Program-made: the position numbers and the translations under genes
The notes under the pieces: model-generated
The model's input: only the letters and a program-made list of their open reading frames with translations
Database searches by the model: none
Told to the model about the DNA's origin: nothing
Part shown: positions 1 through 6,503 of the stretch, piece after piece
Layout: every line of letters begins with the position of its first letter
How positions within the stretch are numbered: the first letter of the stretch is position 1
NCBI GenBank assembly: GCA_903858555.1
Contig: CAIOJG010000063.1
Location: 1-15,029 of the forward strand
From: Candidatus Magasanikiibacteriota bacterium
GTDB lineage: Bacteria > Patescibacteriota > Patescibacteriia > Magasanikbacterales > GWA2-37-8
Reading direction: 5' to 3'
DNA length: 15,029 bases

Positions 1-1571
1 CCAGATTCAAACCAACAATCCAAAACTTCCGGCACACGGTGATAAACCTTACCGTCTTTAGTAATTTCGATTTTATCAATAATATGTTTGTGTAGATCGG
101 TAACTTTTTGTCCGGATAATTCTTCAAGTTCAGCCACCGAGCCGATACAAATAACATCACCATCTTCACTTTCCCAAATCGGCAATGGATCTCCCCAAAA
201 ACGATTGCGTGACACTGCCCAATCGCGTGCCCCTTCAAGCCACAAGCCAAAACGACCATCTTTAATATGTTCCGGTACCCAATTTACTTCCTGATTGTTG
301 GCTAAAAGTTGTGTTTTGATTTCAGTCACTTTTACATACCAACTATCGGTCGCATAATTTAAAAGCGGACTGTCACAACGCCAACAATGTGGATAGCTGT
401 GTTCCATTTTTTCTTTGGAGAATAATCTGCCGTTCGCTGCCAACCATTTTATGATTTCAATATCAGTGACAGTCGGTTCATCCGCTGGCTTCACTTCGTG
501 TCCGGCAAAATCCTCAACTTCCTCAATAAAACGTCCATCCATACTGACGTGCTGAACCAACGGCACGCCTTCACGTTTGCCAAGCTGGTAGTCGTCATCA
601 CCAAAAGCCGGTGCGATGTGCACCACACCTGTGCCACTTTCAGTGGTGACAAAATCTGCTTCCACCACCCGGAAAGCATTTTCAGTATCTTTAAAATAAG
701 CAAACAATGGTTCGTAAGTAAGACCGACCAATTCCGAACCTTTCAAAGTTTTAACCACTTCAAAAGTTTTATCTTTCAAAACTTGTTCCGTGCGGTCATT
801 GGCCAAAATGAAATTTTCATTTTCAATTTTCACCACAGCATAATTTACTTCTTTATTTACCGCAAGCAAAACATTCCCCGGTAAAGTCCACGGCGTGGTC
901 GTCCAAGCCAATACAAATACATCGCCGTCTACTCCCAATTTTTCTTTAGCGTTATTCAATTTAAATTTAGCCGTCACCGTAATATCTTTGACATCTTTGT
1001 ACCCTTGATTCACTTCAAAATTTGCGAGCGGTGTCACACAGCGCGGACAAATATGCATAGCTTTGTGCCCTTTGTAAATCAAATCTTTTTTATACAATTC
1101 TTTAAACACCCACCACACACTTTCCATGTACGACAAATCCATGGTCTTGTAATCATTTTCCATATCCACCCAACGACCCATGCGACGCACCGTCTTTTTC
1201 CAGTCATTGGCATATTTCAAAACCGTCGCGCGACAAGCTTCGTTGAATTTATCGACGCCGTATATTTCAATATCTTTTTTACTGCTCAAACCCAAATCTT
1301 TTTCAATGATATTTTCGACAGGTAAACCGTGGCAATCCCAACCCCATTTTCTATCCACGCGAAAACCACGCATCGTCCAGTAACGTGGCACAGTGTCTTT
1401 CATGAGCGAAGCCACGATATGGCCATAGTGTGGCAAACCGGTCGCAAAAGGCGGACCATCGTAAAAAACATACGGCTTGTTTTCTGGACGTTCAGAAACG
1501 GATTTTTCAAAAACTTTTTTGTCGTCCCAATATTTTAATATTTCTTGTTCGTTTTGTTCTGAGTTATACAT
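1..1571 (-). CDS. ileS: Isoleucyl-tRNA synthetase, N-terminal 523 residues (3' end outside window)
   Basis: Charges tRNA-Ile with isoleucine in the cytoplasm. Reading the minus strand from the ATG at 1569-1571 gives an uninterrupted frame to the window edge. It contains the class I signature as PFATGLPHYGH (residues 41-51, the HIGH equivalent), WGWDCHGLPVE, and the editing-domain stretches LAWTTTPWTLPGN and HIAPAFGDDDY. Pairs of cysteines (CPRC, CWRC) look like metal-binding knuckles. The GLPHYGH form and general layout resemble the archaeal/eukaryotic (type 2) IleRS rather than the E. coli type; in that family this form is often associated with mupirocin insensitivity, which I only infer here. 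The family is about 1000 residues, so roughly half is present and the KMSKS motif lies outside. No clear Shine-Dalgarno precedes the start. A T-box-like leader lies directly upstream. Confidence 0.95.
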   Translation of the reverse strand, partial: MYNSEQNEQEILKYWDDKKVFEKSVSERPENKPYVFYDGPPFATGLPHYGHIVASLMKDTVPRYWTMRGFRVDRKWGWDCHGLPVENIIEKDLGLSSKKDIEIYGVDKFNEACRATVLKYANDWKKTVRRMGRWVDMENDYKTMDLSYMESVWWVFKELYKKDLIYKGHKAMHICPRCVTPLANFEVNQGYKDVKDITVTAKFKLNNAKEKLGVDGDVFVLAWTTTPWTLPGNVLLAVNKEVNYAVVKIENENFILANDRTEQVLKDKTFEVVKTLKGSELVGLTYEPLFAYFKDTENAFRVVEADFVTTESGTGVVHIAPAFGDDDYQLGKREGVPLVQHVSMDGRFIEEVEDFAGHEVKPADEPTVTDIEIIKWLAANGRLFSKEKMEHSYPHCWRCDSPLLNYATDSWYVKVTEIKTQLLANNQEVNWVPEHIKDGRFGLWLEGARDWAVSRNRFWGDPLPIWESEDGDVICIGSVAELEELSGQKVTDLHKHIIDKIEITKDGKVYHRVPEVLDCWFES

Positions 1572-1585
1572 ACTATTTTTTTAAT

Positions 1586-1610
1586 AAAAAAACACACTTA
1601 AATTAGTGTG
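1586..1610 (-). terminator. Intrinsic terminator in the ileS leader
   Basis: On the minus strand CACACT pairs with AGTGTG around a 6-nt loop, followed by seven U. Two G-U pairs could extend the stem towards the antiterminator's 3' arm, giving only a small overlap between the two structures. It ends about 15 nt before the ileS ATG. Confidence 0.75.
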
Positions 1611-1757
1611 CCAAGAGTCACCGACAAAGTCGGGACGGTACCATCTTGCGCTTTTACTTAATTTAGGCTTTGACGGACCAATCCGGAAAGGTCTACTTTT
1701 CGCTAAAATTAGCAAATTTCTACTTTCAGCTCCCCGCTGATGACGGGTATAACGCTC
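1586..1757 (-). promoter_or_regulatory. T-box-like tRNA-sensing leader of ileS
   Basis: The minus-strand leader of ileS carries the T-box core TGGTACC (1637-1643) as a bulge in a predicted antiterminator: CAAGA (1644-1648) pairs with TCTTG (1612-1616), and a second helix GTC-CCGAC / GTCGG-GAC is closed by a TTT loop. TGGT is complementary to ACCA, the acceptor end of a tRNA with discriminator A, as expected for tRNA-Ile. The antiterminator is followed by an intrinsic terminator (1586-1610). Upstream are a CCCG/CGGG hairpin whose 7-nt loop contains the Ile codon AUC (1739-1741) and a GACC/GGTC hairpin. The classical long stem I with an internal specifier loop is not obvious, so the AUC as specifier is a guess. 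The downstream gene fits the expected amino acid. Confidence 0.78.
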
Positions 1758-1764
1758 TATAACA

Positions 1765-1793
1765 ATACTACCAAGAAAAACTTTTTTTGTCAA
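1765..1793 (-). promoter_or_regulatory. Promoter of the ileS leader
   Basis: TTGACA (1788-1793) and TAGTAT (1765-1770) are separated by exactly 17 bases, a near-consensus sigma70-type promoter. It places the transcript start near 1757, just before the first leader hairpin. It overlaps the stop region of the upstream FAD oxidase gene, so ileS probably has its own transcript. Confidence 0.75.
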
Positions 1794-1796
1794 AAT

Positions 1797-3470
1797 TTAG
1801 CCTTTTTTAATGTGATCCAAAGCGTACTGCAAACTGCCATGCACTTTTTTACCAGGATTAAAAATATTTTGTGGGTCAAAAATTTCTTTGGTCTTTTCAA
1901 ACAACGCACACATTTCTTTGCCATACATTTTTTCTAAATATGGCGTACGAATCAGACCGTCATTGTGCTCGGCTGTAATCGAACCTTTGTATTCCAAAAC
2001 TAAATCATAAACTTTAGCCGACAACTCAGCGATGGCCTGACGATTTTTTTCCAGTTTTAAATCGAGCAACGGAATAATATGAAAATTTGCATCTCCCGCA
2101 TGGCCGGCAATCGTATAAAACATCTGCGGATATTTTTTTAAAATTTCGTTGAGACGTGGCAAAAATTCCGGCAGCTGATTGGGATGAACAATGATATCAT
2201 CGATAAAAGGCGCGGTGGAAATTCCACGGACATGTTTACGCAACAAATTAAAACTTTCACGTCGGATAGTCCAATATTTTTGTGCCTCTAAGACTGACTT
2301 AGTAATGTGTGTTTTTACGTTAAATTTATTTTTTAATTCTTGAGATATTGGGCTAATTTTAGCCAAAATTTCCACTTCACTTGTTCCAGAAAATTCCGCT
2401 ATTAAAACCATCTTTGGCATACCACCGGTCAGTGCCAATCCCATTTCTGGCAAAAACTGCCAACCCAATTTAAAAATTCCACCTTTCATACTCAAAATCA
2501 TCTGTGGCAAAAATCTTATCGCCAAATTCAGAGTATTGTCATCGTAAGACTCAAAAGTATCCGGCGAATATTTCATCACCGTTTCTGCTATTTCTCCCAA
2601 CTTTACTAAATCTTTCAAAAATATTACGAGCAATTGCGACGGCTGGCGCTGTGGCACCAAATCAAATTTTATTTGAGTGGTCAAACCCAGTGTGCCCTGA
2701 CTACCGGCGAACAATTTACATAAATTAAACTTTTTCTTATCCCACACATCCCACAAAAAATATCCGGAAGAATTTTTACTGGTAGTCGGTCGTTTGCTTT
2801 GAATAAATTCAAAATCTCCTTCGAGTAAAGAAAACATGCGACGATAAATATCGCCTTCAAAATTTTTGAGTTTCATTTTTTCTTGCAGTTGTTCTTCGTC
2901 CAATTCACCAAAAGTATGTTCTTCACCATCGCTCAAAACCACCTTTAATTCTTTAATATAATTTTTGGTCTGACCATATCCGAGCGACATCTCCCCACCC
3001 GAGTTATTCGCGGCCATTCCACCTACGGTGCAGATCTCACGAGATGCCGGGAAAGTCGGCATAATAGCCCCAATTTCTAGGGTTTTTGGATCAAAATCAC
3101 GGTAATATACCCCCGGTTCCACAGTAGCTTCACCAATCACTTTTTTACCTTTGGCATTGGTAAACGGTGCTACTTTTTTAACTTCCAAAATGTGATTAAA
3201 ATATTTAGTAAAATCTACCAAAATAGATTCATTGATACTGCCGCCAGCCATATCCGTGCCACCACTGCGGGCGGTGAGAGAAAGATTTTTATCATTTGGC
3301 TTTTGCGTGGAAACATATTTTACCAACTGCTTTACCTCCTCAACATTTTTAGGAAACACAACGGCTTCTGGCTTAACTTCAAAAATACTAGCATCGTGGC
3401 TATACGTTGCCAAAGTCTTTTCATCATTTAAAATTTCGCCGGCAAAATTGTCTTGTAATTTTGAAGTCAT
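1797..3470 (-). CDS. FAD-linked oxidase, GlcD / D-lactate dehydrogenase family
   Basis: A 557-residue flavoprotein predicted to oxidise a 2-hydroxy acid such as D-lactate or glycolate. The N-terminal FAD-binding domain (about residues 35-230) shows VVFPKNVEEV, RSGGTDMAGG (68-77) and CTVGGMAANNSGG (147-159), the usual pyrophosphate- and flavin-contacting stretches. The C-terminal FAD-oxidase domain has GHAGDANFH and ITAEHNDGL, with the conserved histidines of the GlcD family. There is no signal peptide or transmembrane segment and no C-terminal Fe-S domain. I chose the ATG at 3470 because the frame's upstream TTG at 3497 lies inside the preceding RT gene and overlaps a TATAAT box. The exact substrate cannot be told from sequence. 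Confidence 0.9.
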   Translation of the reverse strand: MTSKLQDNFAGEILNDEKTLATYSHDASIFEVKPEAVVFPKNVEEVKQLVKYVSTQKPNDKNLSLTARSGGTDMAGGSINESILVDFTKYFNHILEVKKVAPFTNAKGKKVIGEATVEPGVYYRDFDPKTLEIGAIMPTFPASREICTVGGMAANNSGGEMSLGYGQTKNYIKELKVVLSDGEEHTFGELDEEQLQEKMKLKNFEGDIYRRMFSLLEGDFEFIQSKRPTTSKNSSGYFLWDVWDKKKFNLCKLFAGSQGTLGLTTQIKFDLVPQRQPSQLLVIFLKDLVKLGEIAETVMKYSPDTFESYDDNTLNLAIRFLPQMILSMKGGIFKLGWQFLPEMGLALTGGMPKMVLIAEFSGTSEVEILAKISPISQELKNKFNVKTHITKSVLEAQKYWTIRRESFNLLRKHVRGISTAPFIDDIIVHPNQLPEFLPRLNEILKKYPQMFYTIAGHAGDANFHIIPLLDLKLEKNRQAIAELSAKVYDLVLEYKGSITAEHNDGLIRTPYLEKMYGKEMCALFEKTKEIFDPQNIFNPGKKVHGSLQYALDHIKKG

Positions 3471-3475
3471 ATATT

Positions 3476-4498
3476 TTACCTTATTATACCACCCCAAATT
3501 TCATTACGCAATTTCTGCTCAATTTTATACCCATTACAATGTTTCAAAATCCCCCAATAAGATGCTAGACTGCTATTTATTTTATCCACGCTCAACAAAC
3601 CGTTATTGTACAAGCCGATCTTCTTTTTTATCTTTTTAAACATTCGTTTTCTGGTGGTAGCGCGCATTACACTGTGATTTGGCAAAAGCACATACCCGAG
3701 CCAATCGATACCTTGACCCAACTTGCGATAAATAATTTTATCCGGATGAACAACCAATTTCAATTTTGCGACAGTAAACCGACAGATTATCACTTCCAAC
3801 TGTTCTAAACGCTTTTTATCCGTATCCAGAAAAATAAAATCATCGGCATACCTAAAATAAAATTTTCTTTTTAAACTGTCTTTGACAAAATAATCCAATT
3901 CGGACAAATAAATATTGGAAAAAATCTGCGAGGTGAGATTGCCGATTGGCACACCTTTACCCATTTGATTAGGTGAAGAAAAACTGCCAATAACTTCCTC
4001 CAGCAACCACAAGATATCTTTATCAAAAACTTTTTTCCTGATTAAACCCAACAAAATCTCATGATCTACCGACGCGAAAAATTTTTTAATATCCATTTTT
4101 AAAGACCAGACCGGACGAGTATAATTTTTACTAAAATATCGCAAAGTATCACGAACATCTTGGACCGATTTATGCAATCCTTTGCCCGCCTGACAAGCGT
4201 AAGAATTTTTAATAAAACCAGGCTGAAAAATCGGCTCCAAATATTTAAAAACCAAATGATGTACCACTCTATCTCGCACACCCGCTTTATTTATCACCCG
4301 AAATTTTGGATCATGCACGTGAAAAGTCTCGTAGTCTTGATGTTTATATACTCTTATGCTAAGCTCCAGAAACAAATCAAACAGGTTATCCTCCAAATTT
4401 CGCTCAAAAATCATCACATCCATTTTATTCTGTTTGCCTTTTTTAAACCCGTACCAAGCATAAAATAAATTTTCTAAAGTTATTAAATCTTTATACAT
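3476..4498 (-). CDS. DGR-type reverse transcriptase
   Basis: A 340-residue RNA-directed DNA polymerase that would copy the TR RNA into cDNA with errors opposite adenines, for transfer into the VR of the target gene. Palm motifs are in order: MDIKKFFASVD (135-145, first catalytic Asp region), GVPIGNLTSQIFSN (182-195) and YADD (217-220, the catalytic pair). The IGNLTSQ stretch replaces the QG...SP form of group II intron RTs and is characteristic of DGR RTs. There is no maturase or endonuclease domain, and the length fits the compact DGR group. Two 121-bp repeats with adenine-restricted differences lie about 0.4-1 kb upstream. The start is head to head with the probable avd ATG, only four bases apart. 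It ends five bases before the FAD oxidase start. Confidence 0.95.
   Translation of the reverse strand: MYKDLITLENLFYAWYGFKKGKQNKMDVMIFERNLEDNLFDLFLELSIRVYKHQDYETFHVHDPKFRVINKAGVRDRVVHHLVFKYLEPIFQPGFIKNSYACQAGKGLHKSVQDVRDTLRYFSKNYTRPVWSLKMDIKKFFASVDHEILLGLIRKKVFDKDILWLLEEVIGSFSSPNQMGKGVPIGNLTSQIFSNIYLSELDYFVKDSLKRKFYFRYADDFIFLDTDKKRLEQLEVIICRFTVAKLKLVVHPDKIIYRKLGQGIDWLGYVLLPNHSVMRATTRKRMFKKIKKKIGLYNNGLLSVDKINSSLASYWGILKHCNGYKIEQKLRNEIWGGIIR
3485..3513 (-). promoter_or_regulatory. Candidate promoter of the FAD oxidase gene
   Basis: A perfect TATAAT on the minus strand lies about 15 bases before the ATG at 3470, with TTGCGT 17 bases further upstream. It falls inside the 3' end of the reverse transcriptase gene. 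The very short implied leader would leave little room for a ribosome binding site, in keeping with the weak Shine-Dalgarno use seen elsewhere in the window. Confidence 0.5.
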
Positions 4499-4502
4499 AA
4501 AT

Positions 4503-4882
4503 ATGCAAAATTATTCCATAAATCCCCCCCCCCCTTAACTTCAGCTGACGTGCCGATTTTAAAAAAGACTATTGATCTGTATAAACTTTATTACGCCTAT
4601 GCCCAGCTATTTCCCAAAAAAGATAAATACACTTTAGGTGCCACCTGCGAAAGATATATTATTGAAATTTTGGAGCTGATAATAACAGCCAGTTACCTGC
4701 CAAAAGAACAAAAATTATCTTTACTCAAATCCGCCAATAACAAATTTGAAACACTCAAAATTTTTATTCGTCTCCTCAAAGAATTAAAAATAATTGATCA
4801 GAAAAAATATTTAGATTTACAAACTTTAATCCAAGAAATCGGCCGAATGTTTGGCGGTTGGTTAAAATCACTAAACAACTAA
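4503..4882 (+). CDS. avd: Avd-like DGR accessory protein, probable N-terminus frameshifted at a C11 tract
   Basis: The uninterrupted conserved part runs from a GTG at 4550 to the TAA at 4880-4882 (110 residues). It is an all-helical, basic protein with Avd-like features: PILKKTIDLYK, FPKKDKYTLG, a central ILELI helix, and the C-terminal LIQEIGRMFGGWLKS. Avd proteins form a ring of four-helix bundles that binds the DGR RT and template RNA. An ATG at 4503 reads MQNYSINPPP and then stops just after an eleven-C run (4524-4534). One extra C (or two fewer) would join this start to the conserved frame, giving about 126 residues, close to the 128 of the Bordetella phage Avd. The GTG at 4550 has no visible ribosome binding site. 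So this is either a sequencing or assembly error, a phase-variable gene, or a gene truly starting at GTG. Its orientation is opposite to RT, TR and target. Confidence 0.82.
4524..4534. repeat. C11 homopolymer between RT and avd
   Basis: Eleven consecutive C in an otherwise AT-rich stretch. On the plus strand it lies at codons 8-11 of the putative full-length avd; on the minus strand it is a G11 tract 26-36 bases upstream of the RT ATG. Such tracts are prone to slippage in replication and to length errors in sequencing. Confidence 0.95.
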
Positions 4883-4884
4883 AC

Positions 4885-4915
4885 AAAAAACCTCGACTAA
4901 AAGTTGAGGTTTTTT
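4885..4915. terminator. Bidirectional terminator between avd and TR
   Basis: CCTCGACT (4891-4898) pairs with AGTTGAGG (4902-4909), eight pairs including one G-T, around an AAA loop. Six A precede it and six T follow, so it can end transcription from both sides: avd from the left and the TR RNA from the right. The TR ends only eight bases beyond it, so it probably sets the 3' end of the TR RNA. Confidence 0.88.
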
Positions 4916-4922
4916 AATGTGG

Positions 4923-5043
4923 GCACTTCCCGAGGACGGACAGACCACCGGCATAGTTCTCGTTCGCGTCCAGATTCCTGTTGTCGAAGTTGAACTCGCC
5001 GTCGTTCGCCTTGCAGTAGAGCGAATACTCAGCGGACTGCCAC
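4923..5043 (-). repeat. DGR template repeat (TR)
   Basis: A 121-bp GC-rich repeat aligning without gaps to 5390-5510. All 17 mismatches are at positions that are A in the TR when read on the minus strand: 11 become G, 4 C and 2 T in the VR. Of 27 TR adenines 17 differ, and no G, C or T position differs. Read in the target frame the TR is rich in AAC/AAT codons (seven Asn), the classic design that lets each randomised codon take many values without creating stop codons. The TR is noncoding here; its RNA would be the template for the RT. Confidence 0.97.
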
Positions 5044-5389
5044 CATTTTTTGCGCTTTTCCTTCCAATAAAATTTTTCTGTCCCATCCGGACACTAGAAA
5101 AACACAAGTAGTGCCTACATTTTAAATATACGCTCGAAAAATCTTTTTTTAAACTTTTCGACTCTGATACTGACCAAAATGTGGGAGTTGGCGACTTTAA
5201 TCTTTTACAACTAAAATACATTAGCCAATCCAAAACTATTTTAACAAATTTTGTTTTAAAACACAACGACGGAGCCGGAGTGTAGCGTTTGCACGCCGCA
5301 CCCCGACCCCGTCGGAGAAAAAAGCCCAAGCGACCAACACCACAAGTGACGTTGATCCAAGAGACAAGTTGCCAAGAAACCAAGTGCCC
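5044..5389 (-). other. Noncoding spacer between VR and TR (5' region of the TR RNA)
   Basis: 346 bases without a credible gene. Next to the VR is a dyad (5383-5394), then a CTTG-rich stretch, then a hairpin CCGAC/GTCGG with a 3-nt loop (5303-5315) without a following U-run. The part nearer the TR is AT-rich and includes the candidate TR promoter and a CGAAAA/TTTTCG inverted pair around 5134-5160. In known DGRs, sequence flanking the TR is needed for cDNA priming, and hairpins just 3' of the VR promote homing, so both roles are plausible here. The frame following the target stop codon stays open to 4871, but its product looks random. Confidence 0.6.
5238..5266 (-). promoter_or_regulatory. Candidate promoter for the TR RNA
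   Basis: On the minus strand TTGTGT (5261-5266) and TAAAAT (5238-5243) are 17 bases apart. It would start a transcript near 5231, through the TR to the terminator at 4885-4915, about 350 nt. The -35 match is weak (3 of 6). The TR could instead be read from the target gene's promoter. Confidence 0.35.
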
Positions 5390-5394
5390 GCACT
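5383..5394. repeat. Dyad at the 3' end of the VR
   Basis: AGTGC-CC-GCACT, a 5-bp inverted repeat around two bases, straddles the target stop codon and the VR boundary. The TR lacks the outer arm. DGR retrohoming in the Bordetella phage is stimulated by a hairpin or cruciform just downstream of the initiation of mutagenic homing (IMH) site; this dyad and the hairpin at 5303-5315 are candidates for that role. Confidence 0.5.
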
Positions 5395-5510
5395 ACCCGA
5401 GGACGGACAGACCACCGGCATAGCACGCGCGCGCGCCCAGACTCCTGCGGCCGAAGCTGAACCCGCCGCCGCGCGCCTCGCAGTAGAGCGAATACTCAGC
5501 GGACTGCCAC
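5390..5510 (-). repeat. DGR variable repeat (VR) at the 3' end of the target gene
   Basis: The 121-bp partner of the TR, encoding target residues 270-307 plus the stop. Twelve sense codons differ from the TR (residues 280, 282, 283, 285, 287, 289, 290, 292, 294, 296, 297, 298) and so does the stop codon. The invariant 3' block after residue 298, CG-rich and ending in the stop, is the probable IMH. The invariant 5' block (GTGGCAGTCC onwards) is where cDNA would integrate at its other end. Confidence 0.97.
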
Positions 5511-6316
5511 TGGAGCGATGCCATGTCGAGACCAGGCGTGTTGAAATCACGCCCGATGATCTCGGGGTAGGCAGTCGCCACGACCGGCACTTCCAGACCG
5601 CTGAGGATCAGGTAATCCGGCAGGTAGCCGACGAACTCGCGGTCCGCCGAAATGCCAAAGCCCTGAAGAGCCGGGAAGTACACGCCACACACCGGACCCT
5701 TGGCCATCGCCTCGACCAGACGGTCTTGACGAGTGCCGGGGATGACCGTCACCTGCTGAGCCAGCTCGTTGTGCCGGTAGTTGTTGAACGACCGCCGCGG
5801 AAACTGCGCCGAGTAGGAACGAGACAACGCCGGGACGATTGTGTCGTCGAGGAGCTGTCCGAGGTCGCCTGAGAGCTGCGGGATGACGAATGGAAAGCAT
5901 TGCCCGTTGAGAAGGTTGCTGACCTGCTTGTCGCCCTTGACGCGCTCGATGGCAACGCCACAACGTTCTTCGAACTCCGCGGCCGACACGAACTTCGCGT
6001 CCTTGGGGTAGAATTCCCGCAGACGCGCCAAACGCTCGCCGAAATCCAGCTTGGGTTGGATGATGTAGAAACTGCGATTCGCGTCCACCACCTTACCCTT
6101 CATGCCGGAAATCGGAATACCGCGACCGCTGGCGTCGATGAGCTTGCGGACGATGTCTTGAAAAACAACCTTCACGTCACCGCGCAGGTAGGCTTCAGCC
6201 ATCTCCAAAAACTTCTCCTCGCCACCGGCATCGGCAATCAGCTTGTTCGCGTATGCGCCCTGCTGACCACCGGTGAGACCACGAACCCAACTGATGAGAT
6301 CAAACAACTTTTTCAT
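5393..6316 (-). CDS. DGR target (variable) protein, 307 residues
   Basis: The C-terminus is diversified by the DGR, probably to change a binding surface. The last 38 residues lie in the VR: WQSAEYSLYC, then a variable core with EARGGGFSFG and RARAC-type residues, closing with YAGGLSVLG. DGR targets usually present such residues on a C-type-lectin-like fold; here that fold is inferred from position and pattern only. The N-terminal 260 residues show no signal peptide or membrane segment, so it may act in the cytosol or leave by an unrecognised route. The ATG at 6316 was chosen because GGAGG lies at ideal distance before it; the longer frame from 6361 has no such site. The gene is markedly GC-rich (one counted 60-base line is 65% GC, against about 37% for flanking genes), suggesting acquisition from another lineage. 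Ligand unknown. Confidence 0.93.
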   Translation of the reverse strand: MKKLFDLISWVRGLTGGQQGAYANKLIADAGGEEKFLEMAEAYLRGDVKVVFQDIVRKLIDASGRGIPISGMKGKVVDANRSFYIIQPKLDFGERLARLREFYPKDAKFVSAAEFEERCGVAIERVKGDKQVSNLLNGQCFPFVIPQLSGDLGQLLDDTIVPALSRSYSAQFPRRSFNNYRHNELAQQVTVIPGTRQDRLVEAMAKGPVCGVYFPALQGFGISADREFVGYLPDYLILSGLEVPVVATAYPEIIGRDFNTPGLDMASLQWQSAEYSLYCEARGGGFSFGRRSLGARACYAGGLSVLG

Positions 6317-6323
6317 CGAATCC

Positions 6324-6328
6324 TCCAA
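6324..6328 (-). promoter_or_regulatory. Strong Shine-Dalgarno site of the target gene
   Basis: GGAGG, about seven bases before the ATG at 6316. It is the only textbook Shine-Dalgarno I see in the window and it decides the start codon. Confidence 0.8.
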
Positions 6329-6400
6329 ACAATTTAGGCTTTGTTGTCGCCCAAAAAGCACTTTTACCCCTAACCCCGGGGTCCAGAGTTCCTCTCGTAG

Positions 6401-6448
6401 TTGAGAAGAGTTTTCAAACTACTAAAATAATCTAAAAGCTCTTCTCAA
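6401..6448 (-). repeat. Long inverted repeat in the target gene's 5' leader
   Basis: TTGAGAAGAG (6401-6410) and CTCTTCTCAA (6439-6448) are perfect 10-bp arms, extendable by four A-T pairs past one bulged base. Neither strand has a U-run directly after it, so it is not a standard terminator. It lies within the roughly 180-nt untranslated leader of the target gene, next to a palindrome ACCCCGGGGT (6373-6382). It could stabilise or regulate the target mRNA. Confidence 0.7.
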
Positions 6449-6503
6449 GCTAAGGTTTTGTTTTCTTGATTTATTGGCTAAATTTTAAAAAGAACGACTG
6501 GTC

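Noticed and set aside
498..1538. Several plus-strand open frames opposite ileS
   Set aside because: Shadows of the minus-strand synthetase, whose motifs run through the whole region.
1660..1672. 13-base sequence aatttaggctttg also present at 6331-6343, flanking the DGR region
   Set aside because: Considered as a duplicated insertion site, but a 13-base match is expected about once by chance in a window this size and composition, and one copy is inside the T-box leader.
3476..4498. Reverse transcriptase of a group II intron or retron
   Set aside because: No intron maturase/endonuclease domain and no intron RNA ends; the motif is IGNLTSQ and a TR/VR pair is adjacent, so DGR is the better call.
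4871..5383. 170-codon open frame on the minus strand covering the VR-TR spacer and the TR
   Set aside because: It starts at a TTG, runs through the TR in a frame other than the Asn-rich one, and the translation has no domain-like character. I treat it as chance, noting only that it is in frame with the target stop codon.
4923..5510. Two similar 121-bp repeats read as a CRISPR array or as an IS end pair
   Set aside because: Only two copies, far apart, with differences confined to template adenines: explained fully as TR and VR of a DGR.
5369..6337. Plus-strand open frames opposite the target gene (5369-5872 and 5900-6337)
   Set aside because: GC-rich sequence has few stop codons, so antisense frames are open by chance; the minus-strand frame has the ribosome site, promoter and VR.
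6380..6400. Sequence resembling the sarcin-ricin loop of 23S rRNA (ACGAGAGGAAC) in the target leader
   Set aside because: The match is short and lacks the bulged-G bases that define the motif; no other rRNA sequence surrounds it.
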